Shown: positions 43,623-51,641 of the stretch, in pieces
Layout: every line of letters begins with the position of its first letter
Position numbering within the stretch: the first letter of the stretch is position 1
Assembly: GCA_965661345.1 (NCBI GenBank)
Contig: CBFIDK010000001.1
Location: forward strand, 1-64,000
DNA length: 64,000 bases
Reading direction: 5' to 3'
From: GCA-2862585 sp965661345
GTDB taxonomy: Bacteria > Bacteroidota > Bacteroidia > Flavobacteriales > UBA7312
The notes under the pieces: generated by a model
Seen by the model: only the letters and a program-made list of their open reading frames with translations
The model's database searches: none
What the model was told of the DNA's origin: nothing
Translations under genes and position numbers: made by a program

Positions 43623-45619
43623 GTGATTTCAAAAACAGTATATTAGAAGGCATCCCAAATGATATTCCAAATAAAAAAGAATTTGAACCAAGCATCAATC
43701 ATGCGCCTAAAAGAAAAGATATACTCAGTTTAGAGGAAAAAAAATTAGCAATAAAGAATGCATTAAGGTACTTTCCTAAAGATCAACACGAGTTTTTAGC
43801 CAAAGAGTTTTCTGAAGAACTTAAAGAGTTTGGTAGAATATACATGTACAGATATCGACCAGATTATGAAATGAAAGCTAGAAGCATTGACGATTATCCT
43901 GGAAAATCAAATCAGGCCAAAGCCATAATGCTAATGATTCAGAATAATCTTGACTATGCCGTAGCTCAGCATCCTCATGAGTTAATTACGTATGGAGGAA
44001 ATGGAGGTGTATTTCAAAATTGGGCACAGTATAGATTGTGTATGAAATACCTTGCCGAAATGACAGATGACCAAACCTTAGTTATGTATTCGGGTCACCC
44101 TATGGGACTATTCCCATCACATAAAGACGCTCCTAGAGTAGTCGTTACTAACGGAATGATGATACCCAACTATTCAAAACCTGACGATTGGGAAAAATTC
44201 AATGCACTTGGCGTTACACAATTCGGACAAATGACTGCTGGGTCATACATGTACATTGGGCCACAGGGTATTGTGCATGGAACAACAATTACCATACTAA
44301 ATGCTGGTAGAAAAGTTTGTGATGACGGTCTAAGTGGAAAACTATTTCTAACTGCCGGTCTTGGTGGAATGAGTGGTGCTCAGCCAAAAGCTGGTAACAT
44401 TGCTGGATGCATTACCGTTGTAGCAGAAGTAAATCCAAAAGCTACCCACACAAGACATAGCCAAGGATGGGTAGATGAATTAATTGAAGATCTAGATGAA
44501 CTTTGCCTAAGGGTAAGAAAAGCTAAAGAAGACAAAGAAGTCGTTTCCATAGCCTACCTTGGAAATATTGTTGATGTTTGGAAAAAGTTTCATGAGGAGG
44601 ATATTTATGTTGACTTAGGTTCAGACCAAACCTCATTACACAACCCATGGGCAGGCGGATACTACCCTTTGGGGCTATCATTTGACGAAGCAAATGATTT
44701 AATGGCGAATGAGCCTGAAAAATTTAAAATTGAAATACAAAAAACGCTGCGCCTTCATGCAGACTTAGTCAATAAACACACCGCAAAAGGTACATATTTC
44801 TTCGACTATGGAAACGCTTTTCTACTTGAATCTTCAAGAGCGGGTGCAGATATCATGACGGACGATAAACTCAAGTTTAAATACCCCTCTTATGTTCAAG
44901 ACATTATGGGTCCAATGTGCTTTGACTATGGTTTTGGTCCTTTTAGATGGGTTTGTGCAAGTGGAAAATCGGAAGATTTATCGAAAACCGATGAAATAGC
45001 CTGCCAAGTTTTAGAGAGGATTAAACAAACTGCTCCAAAAGAAATAAAGCAGCAAATGGAAGACAATATAAGGTGGATAAAAAGTGCAGAAGAAAATAAT
45101 CTGGTTGTAGGCTCTAAAGCACGAATTCTGTATGCCGACTCTGAAGGTAGAATAGAAATCGCAAAAGCCTTTAATAAAGCCATAAAGGAAGGTATTATTG
45201 GCCCCGTAATTCTCGGAAGAGATCACCACGATGTTTCTGGGACAGACTCTCCTTATAGAGAAACATCTAATATATATGATGGATCAAGCTTTACTGCTGA
45301 TATGGCAATACATAATGTTATTGGCGATAGCTTCAGAGGTGCTACATGGGTTTCTATTCACAATGGTGGTGGAGTTGGCTGGGGAGAAGTTATCAATGGT
45401 GGATTTGGAATGTTAATAGATGGAAGTGATGAAAGCGATAAGCGTCTAAAAATGATGCTTCACTGGGACGTTAACAACGGTATTGCTAGAAGAAGTTGGG
45501 CGAGAAATGAAGAAGCAATTTTTGCTATAAAACGAGAAATGGAGAGAACTCCAAAGCTAAAAGTTACCATTCCAAATATAACTGATGATAAACTTTTAGA
45601 TTCTTTAGAGTTAGATTAA
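43619..45619 (+). CDS. hutU: Urocanate hydratase (long form)
   Basis: A 666-residue urocanase, longer than the 550-residue proteobacterial enzyme, as usual in Bacteroidota. The NAD-binding segment is FLTAGLGGMSGAQPKAGNIA, the core has FDYGFGPFRWVCASGKSEDL, and a glycine-rich stretch near the end reads NGGGVGWGEVINGGFGMLID. It converts urocanate to imidazolone propionate in histidine degradation. No hutH, hutI or hutG is in the window. It is co-transcribed with the DUF5522 gene and followed by a strong terminator. Confidence 0.93.
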   Translation: MSDFKNSILEGIPNDIPNKKEFEPSINHAPKRKDILSLEEKKLAIKNALRYFPKDQHEFLAKEFSEELKEFGRIYMYRYRPDYEMKARSIDDYPGKSNQAKAIMLMIQNNLDYAVAQHPHELITYGGNGGVFQNWAQYRLCMKYLAEMTDDQTLVMYSGHPMGLFPSHKDAPRVVVTNGMMIPNYSKPDDWEKFNALGVTQFGQMTAGSYMYIGPQGIVHGTTITILNAGRKVCDDGLSGKLFLTAGLGGMSGAQPKAGNIAGCITVVAEVNPKATHTRHSQGWVDELIEDLDELCLRVRKAKEDKEVVSIAYLGNIVDVWKKFHEEDIYVDLGSDQTSLHNPWAGGYYPLGLSFDEANDLMANEPEKFKIEIQKTLRLHADLVNKHTAKGTYFFDYGNAFLLESSRAGADIMTDDKLKFKYPSYVQDIMGPMCFDYGFGPFRWVCASGKSEDLSKTDEIACQVLERIKQTAPKEIKQQMEDNIRWIKSAEENNLVVGSKARILYADSEGRIEIAKAFNKAIKEGIIGPVILGRDHHDVSGTDSPYRETSNIYDGSSFTADMAIHNVIGDSFRGATWVSIHNGGGVGWGEVINGGFGMLIDGSDESDKRLKMMLHWDVNNGIARRSWARNEEAIFAIKREMERTPKLKVTIPNITDDKLLDSLELD

Positions 45620-45669
45620 TCTTTTTTTTCTAAATTTATTGACTGAATGGTAATGCATTTTACCATGTA

Positions 45670-45699
45670 AAAAATGACGGCTTTTTTTCCGTCGTTTTT
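45670..45699 (+). terminator. Terminator of the DUF5522-hutU operon
   Basis: Left arm AAAAATGACGG and right arm CCGTCGTTTTT (45670-45680 and 45689-45699) pair with one G-U; the loop is mainly T. The A/T base of the stem makes it bidirectional in principle. Confidence 0.7.
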
Positions 45700-45718
45700 A
45701 CTTAAAGATGAGATATAC

Positions 45719-46306
45719 ATGAAGAAATTTATCTACATAGCGGTAGTTATATTAATATCAACCTTTTTACCTAATGATTCAACTGCCGGTGGCCCCAAAA
45801 ATAAAGCTCAAAAAAGCTTTTTTTTAGAAACAAATCATTTGTTGTTTATGCCCGCTTTAACATTGGATTACACAAAAATAATTCGTAAAAAATACGGTTA
45901 CAGTTTTTCGGCAGGAGTAAGCACAATTGATCAGAAAAAGAGGTATATCGTACCTCCGAATATCGGTTTCCCCATAAATGGAAGTATTTTGTACGGTAGT
46001 AAAAATAGTTTTTTTGAGTGTGGATTAACTATTCGCCCACAAGTATTTTTCACAAAAGATTATGTTCATCACAATCATTTTAATTTTGAAGAAAAGTTAA
46101 TTGCTAATTCAAACTTGGTATATCTAACACCTAGAGTGGGCTATCGATATCAAGATAAAAGAAACCTAAGTTTTAAAGTAAGTGTTGGCCCTCAATTCAA
46201 CATTGCAAGGTCTAATTACGTTGAATATACTGGAAAGATTTTCAACAACTACGAATATCTTGAATCGTTATATATTCAGATAGCTGTTGGCTTTGTTTTA
46301 AAATAA
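45719..46306 (+). CDS. Hypothetical outer-membrane beta-barrel-like protein
   Basis: A 195-residue protein with a signal peptide (about 1-21, MKKFIYIAVVILISTFLPND...TAGG). The mature part alternates short strands (FFLETNHLLFMPALTLDYTK, SFSAGVSTIDQKK, SFFECGLTIRPQVFF) and ends AVGFVLK. It looks like a small outer-membrane barrel. It could be a porin-like or scaffold protein; no family is recognised. The start at 45719 was preferred over an ATG at 45674, which lies inside the hutU terminator. It converges with the next gene six bases away. Confidence 0.65.
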   Translation: MKKFIYIAVVILISTFLPNDSTAGGPKNKAQKSFFLETNHLLFMPALTLDYTKIIRKKYGYSFSAGVSTIDQKKRYIVPPNIGFPINGSILYGSKNSFFECGLTIRPQVFFTKDYVHHNHFNFEEKLIANSNLVYLTPRVGYRYQDKRNLSFKVSVGPQFNIARSNYVEYTGKIFNNYEYLESLYIQIAVGFVLK

Positions 46307-46312
46307 TTTTTT

Positions 46313-46945
46313 TTAAAAGTTTATTCCCAGAAAAACATTTATATAAAGCTTATCTGCTTTTGTGCTTTTACTATCAGAAAATTCTTCAGAAGTATTAGGC
46401 TTAGATTTAGAAGAAATATCTAAGAGGTGGTAGCCCCCATTAATATCCATTAATAAGCTATTAAAAATAGAAAACTGAACACCCGTTCCAATGCCTCTAC
46501 CTAGTTCAGATATTTTCTTTTCATAACCAGAATTACTATCTGGCCTTTCATCAATAAATGTTTCCATGTATGAAGAATAGGTGCCAAAAAGATTTATATA
46601 CACACCTTTAGGCGCATCCCAAGTAAAATAATACTTTACTTCAGGAACAAACATATAGCCAGAATATCTATACGCGTCTAGATCGTAAAACGATTTACCT
46701 TGAAATTCATAAAGTTCTCCCTTTTTTTTATCAGATAAAATGGTGGCATTTATTTTATAAGAAAATTGAGCGGCATTTCTACTATAACCTGGGTCTAGCA
46801 TGCGCTCAAACGCTAATGAGTACCCTCCAACTGGAGCAAAAGGTTGAAATAAACTTGTACTCAAAACATTATCAGAAACTCTGAATGTTTGAGATTGACA
46901 CACAACCGTCACTAATATAGATAATAGAAAAAAGAAAATTCTCAT
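46313..46945 (-). CDS. Hypothetical secreted or outer-membrane protein
   Basis: A 210-residue protein starting MRIFFFLLSILVTVVCQSQ, a signal peptide cleaved after SQS. The mature section reads GGYSLAFERMLDPGYSRNAA, then FVPEVKYYFTWDAPKGVYIN and GTGVQFSIFNSLLMDINGGY, ending INVFLGINF. Strand pattern and terminal phenylalanine are those of outer-membrane barrels. The opening YSLAFERML matches YEVSYERTL in the protein at 54124. The start at 46945 (rather than 46954) is preferred because a near-consensus promoter box overlaps the upstream ATG. Confidence 0.65.
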   Translation of the reverse strand: MRIFFFLLSILVTVVCQSQTFRVSDNVLSTSLFQPFAPVGGYSLAFERMLDPGYSRNAAQFSYKINATILSDKKKGELYEFQGKSFYDLDAYRYSGYMFVPEVKYYFTWDAPKGVYINLFGTYSSYMETFIDERPDSNSGYEKKISELGRGIGTGVQFSIFNSLLMDINGGYHLLDISSKSKPNTSEEFSDSKSTKADKLYINVFLGINF

Positions 46946-47151
46946 GTAGTACAAATATGAGCATTATTTTATTAGTTATTTGCATCAATTCTAACAAAAT
47001 ATTACACGTTCAAAGTGTAAAAACTACACGATTTATGCTTTTTTGATTTAAAATATTAAATTAATACTAGAGTATAAATAGAATTTTATTACAATAATCA
47101 AAAAACCATAATCACAGAAAGTTAAAACCTCAATTTTATATCTTTTTGTGT

Positions 47152-47159
47152 TAAATTTG
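47152..47159 (+). promoter_or_regulatory. -7 promoter element of pdhA-pdhC
   Basis: TAAATTTG matches TAnnTTTG exactly, 20 bases before the ATG at 47180. The 225-base upstream gap also holds a small palindrome at about 47003-47021 (TTACAC, seven-base loop, GTGTAA). Confidence 0.6.
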
Positions 47160-47179
47160 CGTCTATTATAAATAAACCT

Positions 47180-48175
47180 ATGGCGAAAAAGATTTCAAAA
47201 GAAACTTATTTAAAATGGTACAGAGATATGCTTTTGTGGCGAAAATTAGAAGACAAAGCATCGGCTCTATACATTCAACAAAAAATTAGAGGTTTTTTAC
47301 ACCTTTACAATGGTCAAGAAGCTATTCTTGCAGGATGTAGAGCTGCAATTGACCCCTCAAAAGACAAGATGATTACAGCGTACCGTAATCATGTACAGCC
47401 AATAGCTATGGGTGTTGATCCAAAATATGTAATGGCCGAACTTATGGGTAAAATCACTGGCTGCTCTAAAGGAAACGGAGGCTCTATGCACATGTTTAGC
47501 AAAGAGCACAACTTCTATGGAGGTCATGGTATCGTAGGTGGTCAAATTCCCTTAGGTGCTGGCTTAGCTTTTGCTGATAAATACAATGGAAGCGACGCTG
47601 TTACCTTATGTTTTATGGGTGACGGTGCCGTTAGACAAGGTTCTCTACACGAAACATTTAACCTAGCAATGCTATGGAAATTACCAGTAGTATTTATTGT
47701 AGAAAATAATGGTTACGCCATGGGAACATCTGTTGAAAGAACAGCTAACCATACCGAAATCTGGAAATTAGGCTTAGGATACGAGATGCCTAGCAAAGCC
47801 GTTGACGGCATGAGCCCAGTAACAATGATGGAAGCCGTTGAAGAAGCCGTTGCTAGAGCAAGAAAAGGTGATGGCCCAACATTTTTAGAGGCAAAAACAT
47901 ACAGGTACAAAGGTCATTCAATGTCTGATGCTCAACACTATCGCACTAAAGACGAAGTTAGTGAGTATCAAAAAATTGACCCTATAAACACGACACTAGA
48001 ACATATTAAGAAAAATAAGTTTGCTAACGATAAGGAAATCGAAGCAATAAATCAAGAAGTAAAAGAAACGGTTGCTGATGCAATTAAATTTGCTGATGAA
48101 TCGCCGTTTCCTACTAAACAAGATTTATACGATAGTGTTTATGAGCAAGTAGATTATCCATTTATTAAAGATTAA
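47180..48175 (+). CDS. pdhA: Pyruvate dehydrogenase E1 component, alpha subunit
   Basis: A 331-residue thiamine pyrophosphate enzyme subunit. The TPP motif is GDGAVRQGSLHETFNLAMLW (about 156-175) followed by ENNGYAMGTS, and YRYKGHSMSDAQHYRTKDEV (about 237-256) is the phosphorylation-loop equivalent. It decarboxylates pyruvate with an E1-beta subunit that is not adjacent. pdhC follows after four bases; flavobacterial genomes often have pdhA and pdhC together and pdhB elsewhere. Confidence 0.94.
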   Translation: MAKKISKETYLKWYRDMLLWRKLEDKASALYIQQKIRGFLHLYNGQEAILAGCRAAIDPSKDKMITAYRNHVQPIAMGVDPKYVMAELMGKITGCSKGNGGSMHMFSKEHNFYGGHGIVGGQIPLGAGLAFADKYNGSDAVTLCFMGDGAVRQGSLHETFNLAMLWKLPVVFIVENNGYAMGTSVERTANHTEIWKLGLGYEMPSKAVDGMSPVTMMEAVEEAVARARKGDGPTFLEAKTYRYKGHSMSDAQHYRTKDEVSEYQKIDPINTTLEHIKKNKFANDKEIEAINQEVKETVADAIKFADESPFPTKQDLYDSVYEQVDYPFIKD

Positions 48176-48179
48176 GAAG

Positions 48180-49424
48180 ATGGCAGAAGTAGTAAATATG
48201 CCGCGACTCAGCGATACAATGACTGAAGGTGTGGTAGCAAAATGGCACAAAAATGTTGGTGACCAAGTTTCAGAAGGCGATTTATTAGCCGAAATCGAAA
48301 CAGATAAAGCCACAATGGAATTCGAAAGTTTCCAAGAAGGGTTTTTGTTACATATCGGAGTCGCCGAAGGAGCAAAAGCTCCCGTTGATAGTATATTGGC
48401 TATTTTAGGTGAAAAAGGTGAAGATATTACTGAATTGTTAAAACCTGAGGCTGAAACAACTCCAGAGCCCAAAAAAGAAGAGCCGGCAAAACCAGCTCCC
48501 AAGGCAGTAGAAACACCTAAAAAAGAAGAACCAAAAGTTTCCATACCCCCCGTCAAGACACCAGAAGCACCAGTTGAAAGCAATGGTAAAGCGGTAGCTT
48601 CACCCCTAGCTAAAAAATTAGCTGATGAGAGAAATATAAATCTTGCATTAGTTAAAGGAACAGGTGATGCCGGTAGAATAGTAAAACGCGATATTGACAA
48701 TTTCTCTGGCGGAAATTCTGCGCCATCTGTTGAACGCTACACAGAAGTAGAAGTTTCTCAAATGAGAAAGGTCATAGCTCAGAGACTTGGTGAAAGTAAA
48801 TTTTCAGCACCACACTTCTACCTTACTTGTGAAATAAATATGGATAAAACCATTGAAGCAAGGAAAGCAATTAACACCGTATCTCCGGTAAAAATATCGT
48901 TCAATGATATGATAGTTAAAGCCACATCAATGGCTTTACAAGCTCACCCACAAGTAAACTCTAGCTGGTTGGGAGATAGAATTAGATTCAATGAACATAT
49001 TCACATTGGAGTAGCTATGGCTATCGAAGACGGTTTATTAGTTCCTGTTGTTCGATTTGCTAACAACAAACGATTATCTGAAATATCGGCCGAAGTAAAA
49101 GAATATGGCGTAAGAGCCAAAGCCAAAAAACTTCAACCTGAAGATTGGGAAGGAAATACATTTACTATTTCAAATTTAGGAATGTTTGATATTGAAGCTT
49201 TTACTGCAATTATAAACCCTCCCGATGCTTGTATACTAGCAATAGGTAGTATTGTAGAAAAACCAATTGTAAAGAATGGCGAGATAGTTATTGGAAACAC
49301 ACTTAAGGTTACCCTATCGTGTGACCATAGAGTTGTTGACGGTGTTGTTGGCTCAAAATTCCTCGGAACTTTAAAAAGTTACTTAGAAAATCCCGTTCTA
49401 TTCATGGGATCAAACAACATCTAA
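48180..49424 (+). CDS. pdhC: Pyruvate dehydrogenase E2, dihydrolipoamide acetyltransferase
   Basis: A 414-residue protein with one lipoyl domain (lipoyl lysine at 43 in EIETDKATMEFE) and a proline/lysine/glutamate-rich linker (about 95-140). The E1/E3-binding domain is ASPLAKKLADERNINLALVK (about 140-159), and the catalytic domain (about 180-414) has the active-site SCDHRVVDG (about 379-387). It transfers the acetyl group to CoA. With pdhA it forms an operon ended by a strong terminator. Confidence 0.95.
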   Translation: MAEVVNMPRLSDTMTEGVVAKWHKNVGDQVSEGDLLAEIETDKATMEFESFQEGFLLHIGVAEGAKAPVDSILAILGEKGEDITELLKPEAETTPEPKKEEPAKPAPKAVETPKKEEPKVSIPPVKTPEAPVESNGKAVASPLAKKLADERNINLALVKGTGDAGRIVKRDIDNFSGGNSAPSVERYTEVEVSQMRKVIAQRLGESKFSAPHFYLTCEINMDKTIEARKAINTVSPVKISFNDMIVKATSMALQAHPQVNSSWLGDRIRFNEHIHIGVAMAIEDGLLVPVVRFANNKRLSEISAEVKEYGVRAKAKKLQPEDWEGNTFTISNLGMFDIEAFTAIINPPDACILAIGSIVEKPIVKNGEIVIGNTLKVTLSCDHRVVDGVVGSKFLGTLKSYLENPVLFMGSNNI

Positions 49425-49446
49425 CAATAGAGTGAAAAAGTAATTC

Positions 49447-49478
49447 AAGCCCTATCAATTCTGATAGGGCTTTTTTTT
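49447..49478 (+). terminator. Rho-independent terminator of pdhA-pdhC
   Basis: A perfect eleven-base-pair stem (49447-49457 with 49462-49472, loop ATTC) followed by a T-run to 49478. Confidence 0.92.
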
Positions 49479-49489
49479 ATCTTTATGCC

Positions 49490-51583
49490 ATGCAACAATT
49501 TTTTACTTCAATAGAATACTTGAAAGGCGTTGGACCCAAACGAGCTGAGCTGCTGAGAAGTGAATTACGCATTCATACTTTTAATGATTTACTCAATTAT
49601 TTTCCATTTAGGTATGTAGACAAAACAAAGTTCTATAAAACAAATGAGGTTAATAGTGACTTGCCCTATGTCCAAATTATCGGAAAAATCAGCGATTTAA
49701 AAGAAGTTGGGGCAAAACACAGTAAGAGATTAACTGCAAAATTAAATGATAGTAATGGAGCGCTTGACCTAGTTTGGTTTAAAGGCACTAAATGGGTAAA
49801 AGAAGGCATTAAAGCTAATGTCGATTATGTGGTATTTGGTAAGCCAAATTTATTTAATGGAAAAATTAATATTGTTCATCCAGAACTCGAATTAATTAGT
49901 AATAATAAAAGTGATGGACTAAACAAATTACAACCCATTTACTCAACAACTGAGCAATTAAGTAATAAAGGCCTGACAAACAAAGCTATTGGAAAACTGA
50001 CAAAAGTCCTTCTTCCACAGCTAATAAATGATATCAAAGAAAATATTTCAGATGAACTTATTCAAAAACTAAATTTATTGCCTCGAAAAGAAGCATACGC
50101 AAACATTCACTTTCCAAAAGACAGTCAGACCCTTCAGAGGGCACAATACAGATTAAAATTTGAAGAACTATTTTTTCTTCAACTGCAACTTATAAGAATG
50201 AAGATTGTTCGCCAAAAGAAATTAAAAGGATTCCCTCTTTCCACAATTGGCGAACATTTTAACGACTTTTTTCATAATCATTTGCCTTTTGAACTTACAA
50301 ATGCACAAAAAAGGGTAATTAAAGAAATTAGGCATGATTCTTCAAAAGAGTCGCAAATGAATAGACTTTTGCAAGGAGACGTAGGAAGTGGCAAAACTCT
50401 GGTAGCATTAATGAGCATATTGATGGCCATAGATAATGGTTTTCAAACTTGCTTAATGGCTCCAACTGAAATACTAGCTCAACAACATTTTGAAACGCTC
50501 AATGACCTTTTAAAAGAAATGCCTTTAAAAGTTGCATTATTAACTGGTTCAGTAAAAAAATCAGAACGAAATGGCATTCATGAAGGCTTAGAAAACGGAG
50601 AAATCAATATTCTGGTTGGCACACACGCCTTATTGGAAGATAAAGTAAAGTTTAAAAACCTTGGATTTGTAGTGATTGATGAACAACATCGATTTGGTGT
50701 AGCACAAAGAGCCAAAATGTGGCTGAAAAACACCAAACCGCCACACATTCTTGTTATGACTGCAACACCAATTCCTAGAACATTAGCCATGACGCTCTAT
50801 GGCGATTTGGATATTTCTGTCATAGACGAGCTTCCTCCTGGAAGAAAAGAAATAAAAACCATTTGGAAAGCTGAAAGCGGTAGACTTAATATGCTTGGAT
50901 TTATCCAAAAAGAATTAGAAAAAGGCAGACAAGCGTACATCGTTTATCCACTAATTAATGAAAGTGAGAAACTGGATTACAAAGACTTAATGGATGGCTA
51001 TGAAAGTATTTGTAGAACATTCAAAGACTATAACATTAGTATCGTTCATGGACAAATGAAATCAGAAGATAAAGATTTCGAAATGAATCGCTTTGTAAAA
51101 GGAGAAACAAAAATAATGGTTGCAACTACAGTTATTGAAGTCGGCGTAAATGTCCCCAATGCTTCAATAATGGTAATCGAAAGTGCCGAACGTTTTGGGT
51201 TATCTCAACTTCATCAACTTAGAGGACGAGTAGGAAGAGGAGCCGAACAATCCTATTGCATACTCATGAGTGGAAATAAAATAAGCACTGAGGGGCAAGA
51301 ACGATTAAAAACAATGGTGAGAACTACAGACGGCTTTGAAATTGCTGAAGTTGATTTAAAACTAAGAGGACCTGGAGACCTAATGGGAACGCAACAAAGC
51401 GGAATGCTCGAATTAAAGATTGCAGATTTAATAAAAGATAACGCTATACTAAGCTACGCTCGACAACTAGCACTAGAATTACTTAAAGAAGATCCCAATT
51501 TAAAATTACCTAAAAATAAGGCGATATTACAGCATTACAAAGAAGTGAGTACTAAGCAAGTTGAATGGAGTAGAATATCATAA
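49490..51583 (+). CDS. recG: ATP-dependent DNA helicase RecG
   Basis: A 697-residue helicase. The N-terminal wedge/OB domain (about 1-160) starts FTSIEYLKGVGPKRAELLRS. Walker A is GDVGSGKT, the DEAH-type motif II is VIDEQHRFG, and VMTATPIPRTLAMTLYGDLD is motif III. The C-terminal half has LRGRVGRGAEQSYCILM. It remodels stalled replication forks and branch-migrates Holliday junctions. The ATG lies only 11 bases after the pdhC terminator; TATCTTTA (49478-49485) may be a weak promoter giving a nearly leaderless mRNA. Confidence 0.96.
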   Translation: MQQFFTSIEYLKGVGPKRAELLRSELRIHTFNDLLNYFPFRYVDKTKFYKTNEVNSDLPYVQIIGKISDLKEVGAKHSKRLTAKLNDSNGALDLVWFKGTKWVKEGIKANVDYVVFGKPNLFNGKINIVHPELELISNNKSDGLNKLQPIYSTTEQLSNKGLTNKAIGKLTKVLLPQLINDIKENISDELIQKLNLLPRKEAYANIHFPKDSQTLQRAQYRLKFEELFFLQLQLIRMKIVRQKKLKGFPLSTIGEHFNDFFHNHLPFELTNAQKRVIKEIRHDSSKESQMNRLLQGDVGSGKTLVALMSILMAIDNGFQTCLMAPTEILAQQHFETLNDLLKEMPLKVALLTGSVKKSERNGIHEGLENGEINILVGTHALLEDKVKFKNLGFVVIDEQHRFGVAQRAKMWLKNTKPPHILVMTATPIPRTLAMTLYGDLDISVIDELPPGRKEIKTIWKAESGRLNMLGFIQKELEKGRQAYIVYPLINESEKLDYKDLMDGYESICRTFKDYNISIVHGQMKSEDKDFEMNRFVKGETKIMVATTVIEVGVNVPNASIMVIESAERFGLSQLHQLRGRVGRGAEQSYCILMSGNKISTEGQERLKTMVRTTDGFEIAEVDLKLRGPGDLMGTQQSGMLELKIADLIKDNAILSYARQLALELLKEDPNLKLPKNKAILQHYKEVSTKQVEWSRIS

Positions 51584-51615
51584 TTATCAATCTGATAATA
51601 CCTCATTCTTTTTAT

Positions 51616-51623
51616 TACTTTTG
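51616..51623 (+). promoter_or_regulatory. -7 promoter element of pheT
   Basis: TACTTTTG matches TAnnTTTG exactly, 18 bases before the ATG at 51642. Confidence 0.55.
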
Positions 51624-51641
51624 TTGACTAATTTATTGTAG

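Noticed and set aside
47003..47021. Small palindrome TTACAC-GTGTAA upstream of pdhA as an operator
   Set aside because: It is only six base pairs, AT-rich, and more than 100 bases from the promoter; chance is likely.
48125..48700. Minus-strand frame of 191 codons opposite pdhC
   Set aside because: It mirrors the proline/lysine/glutamate linker and lipoyl domain of E2; no family match or promoter.
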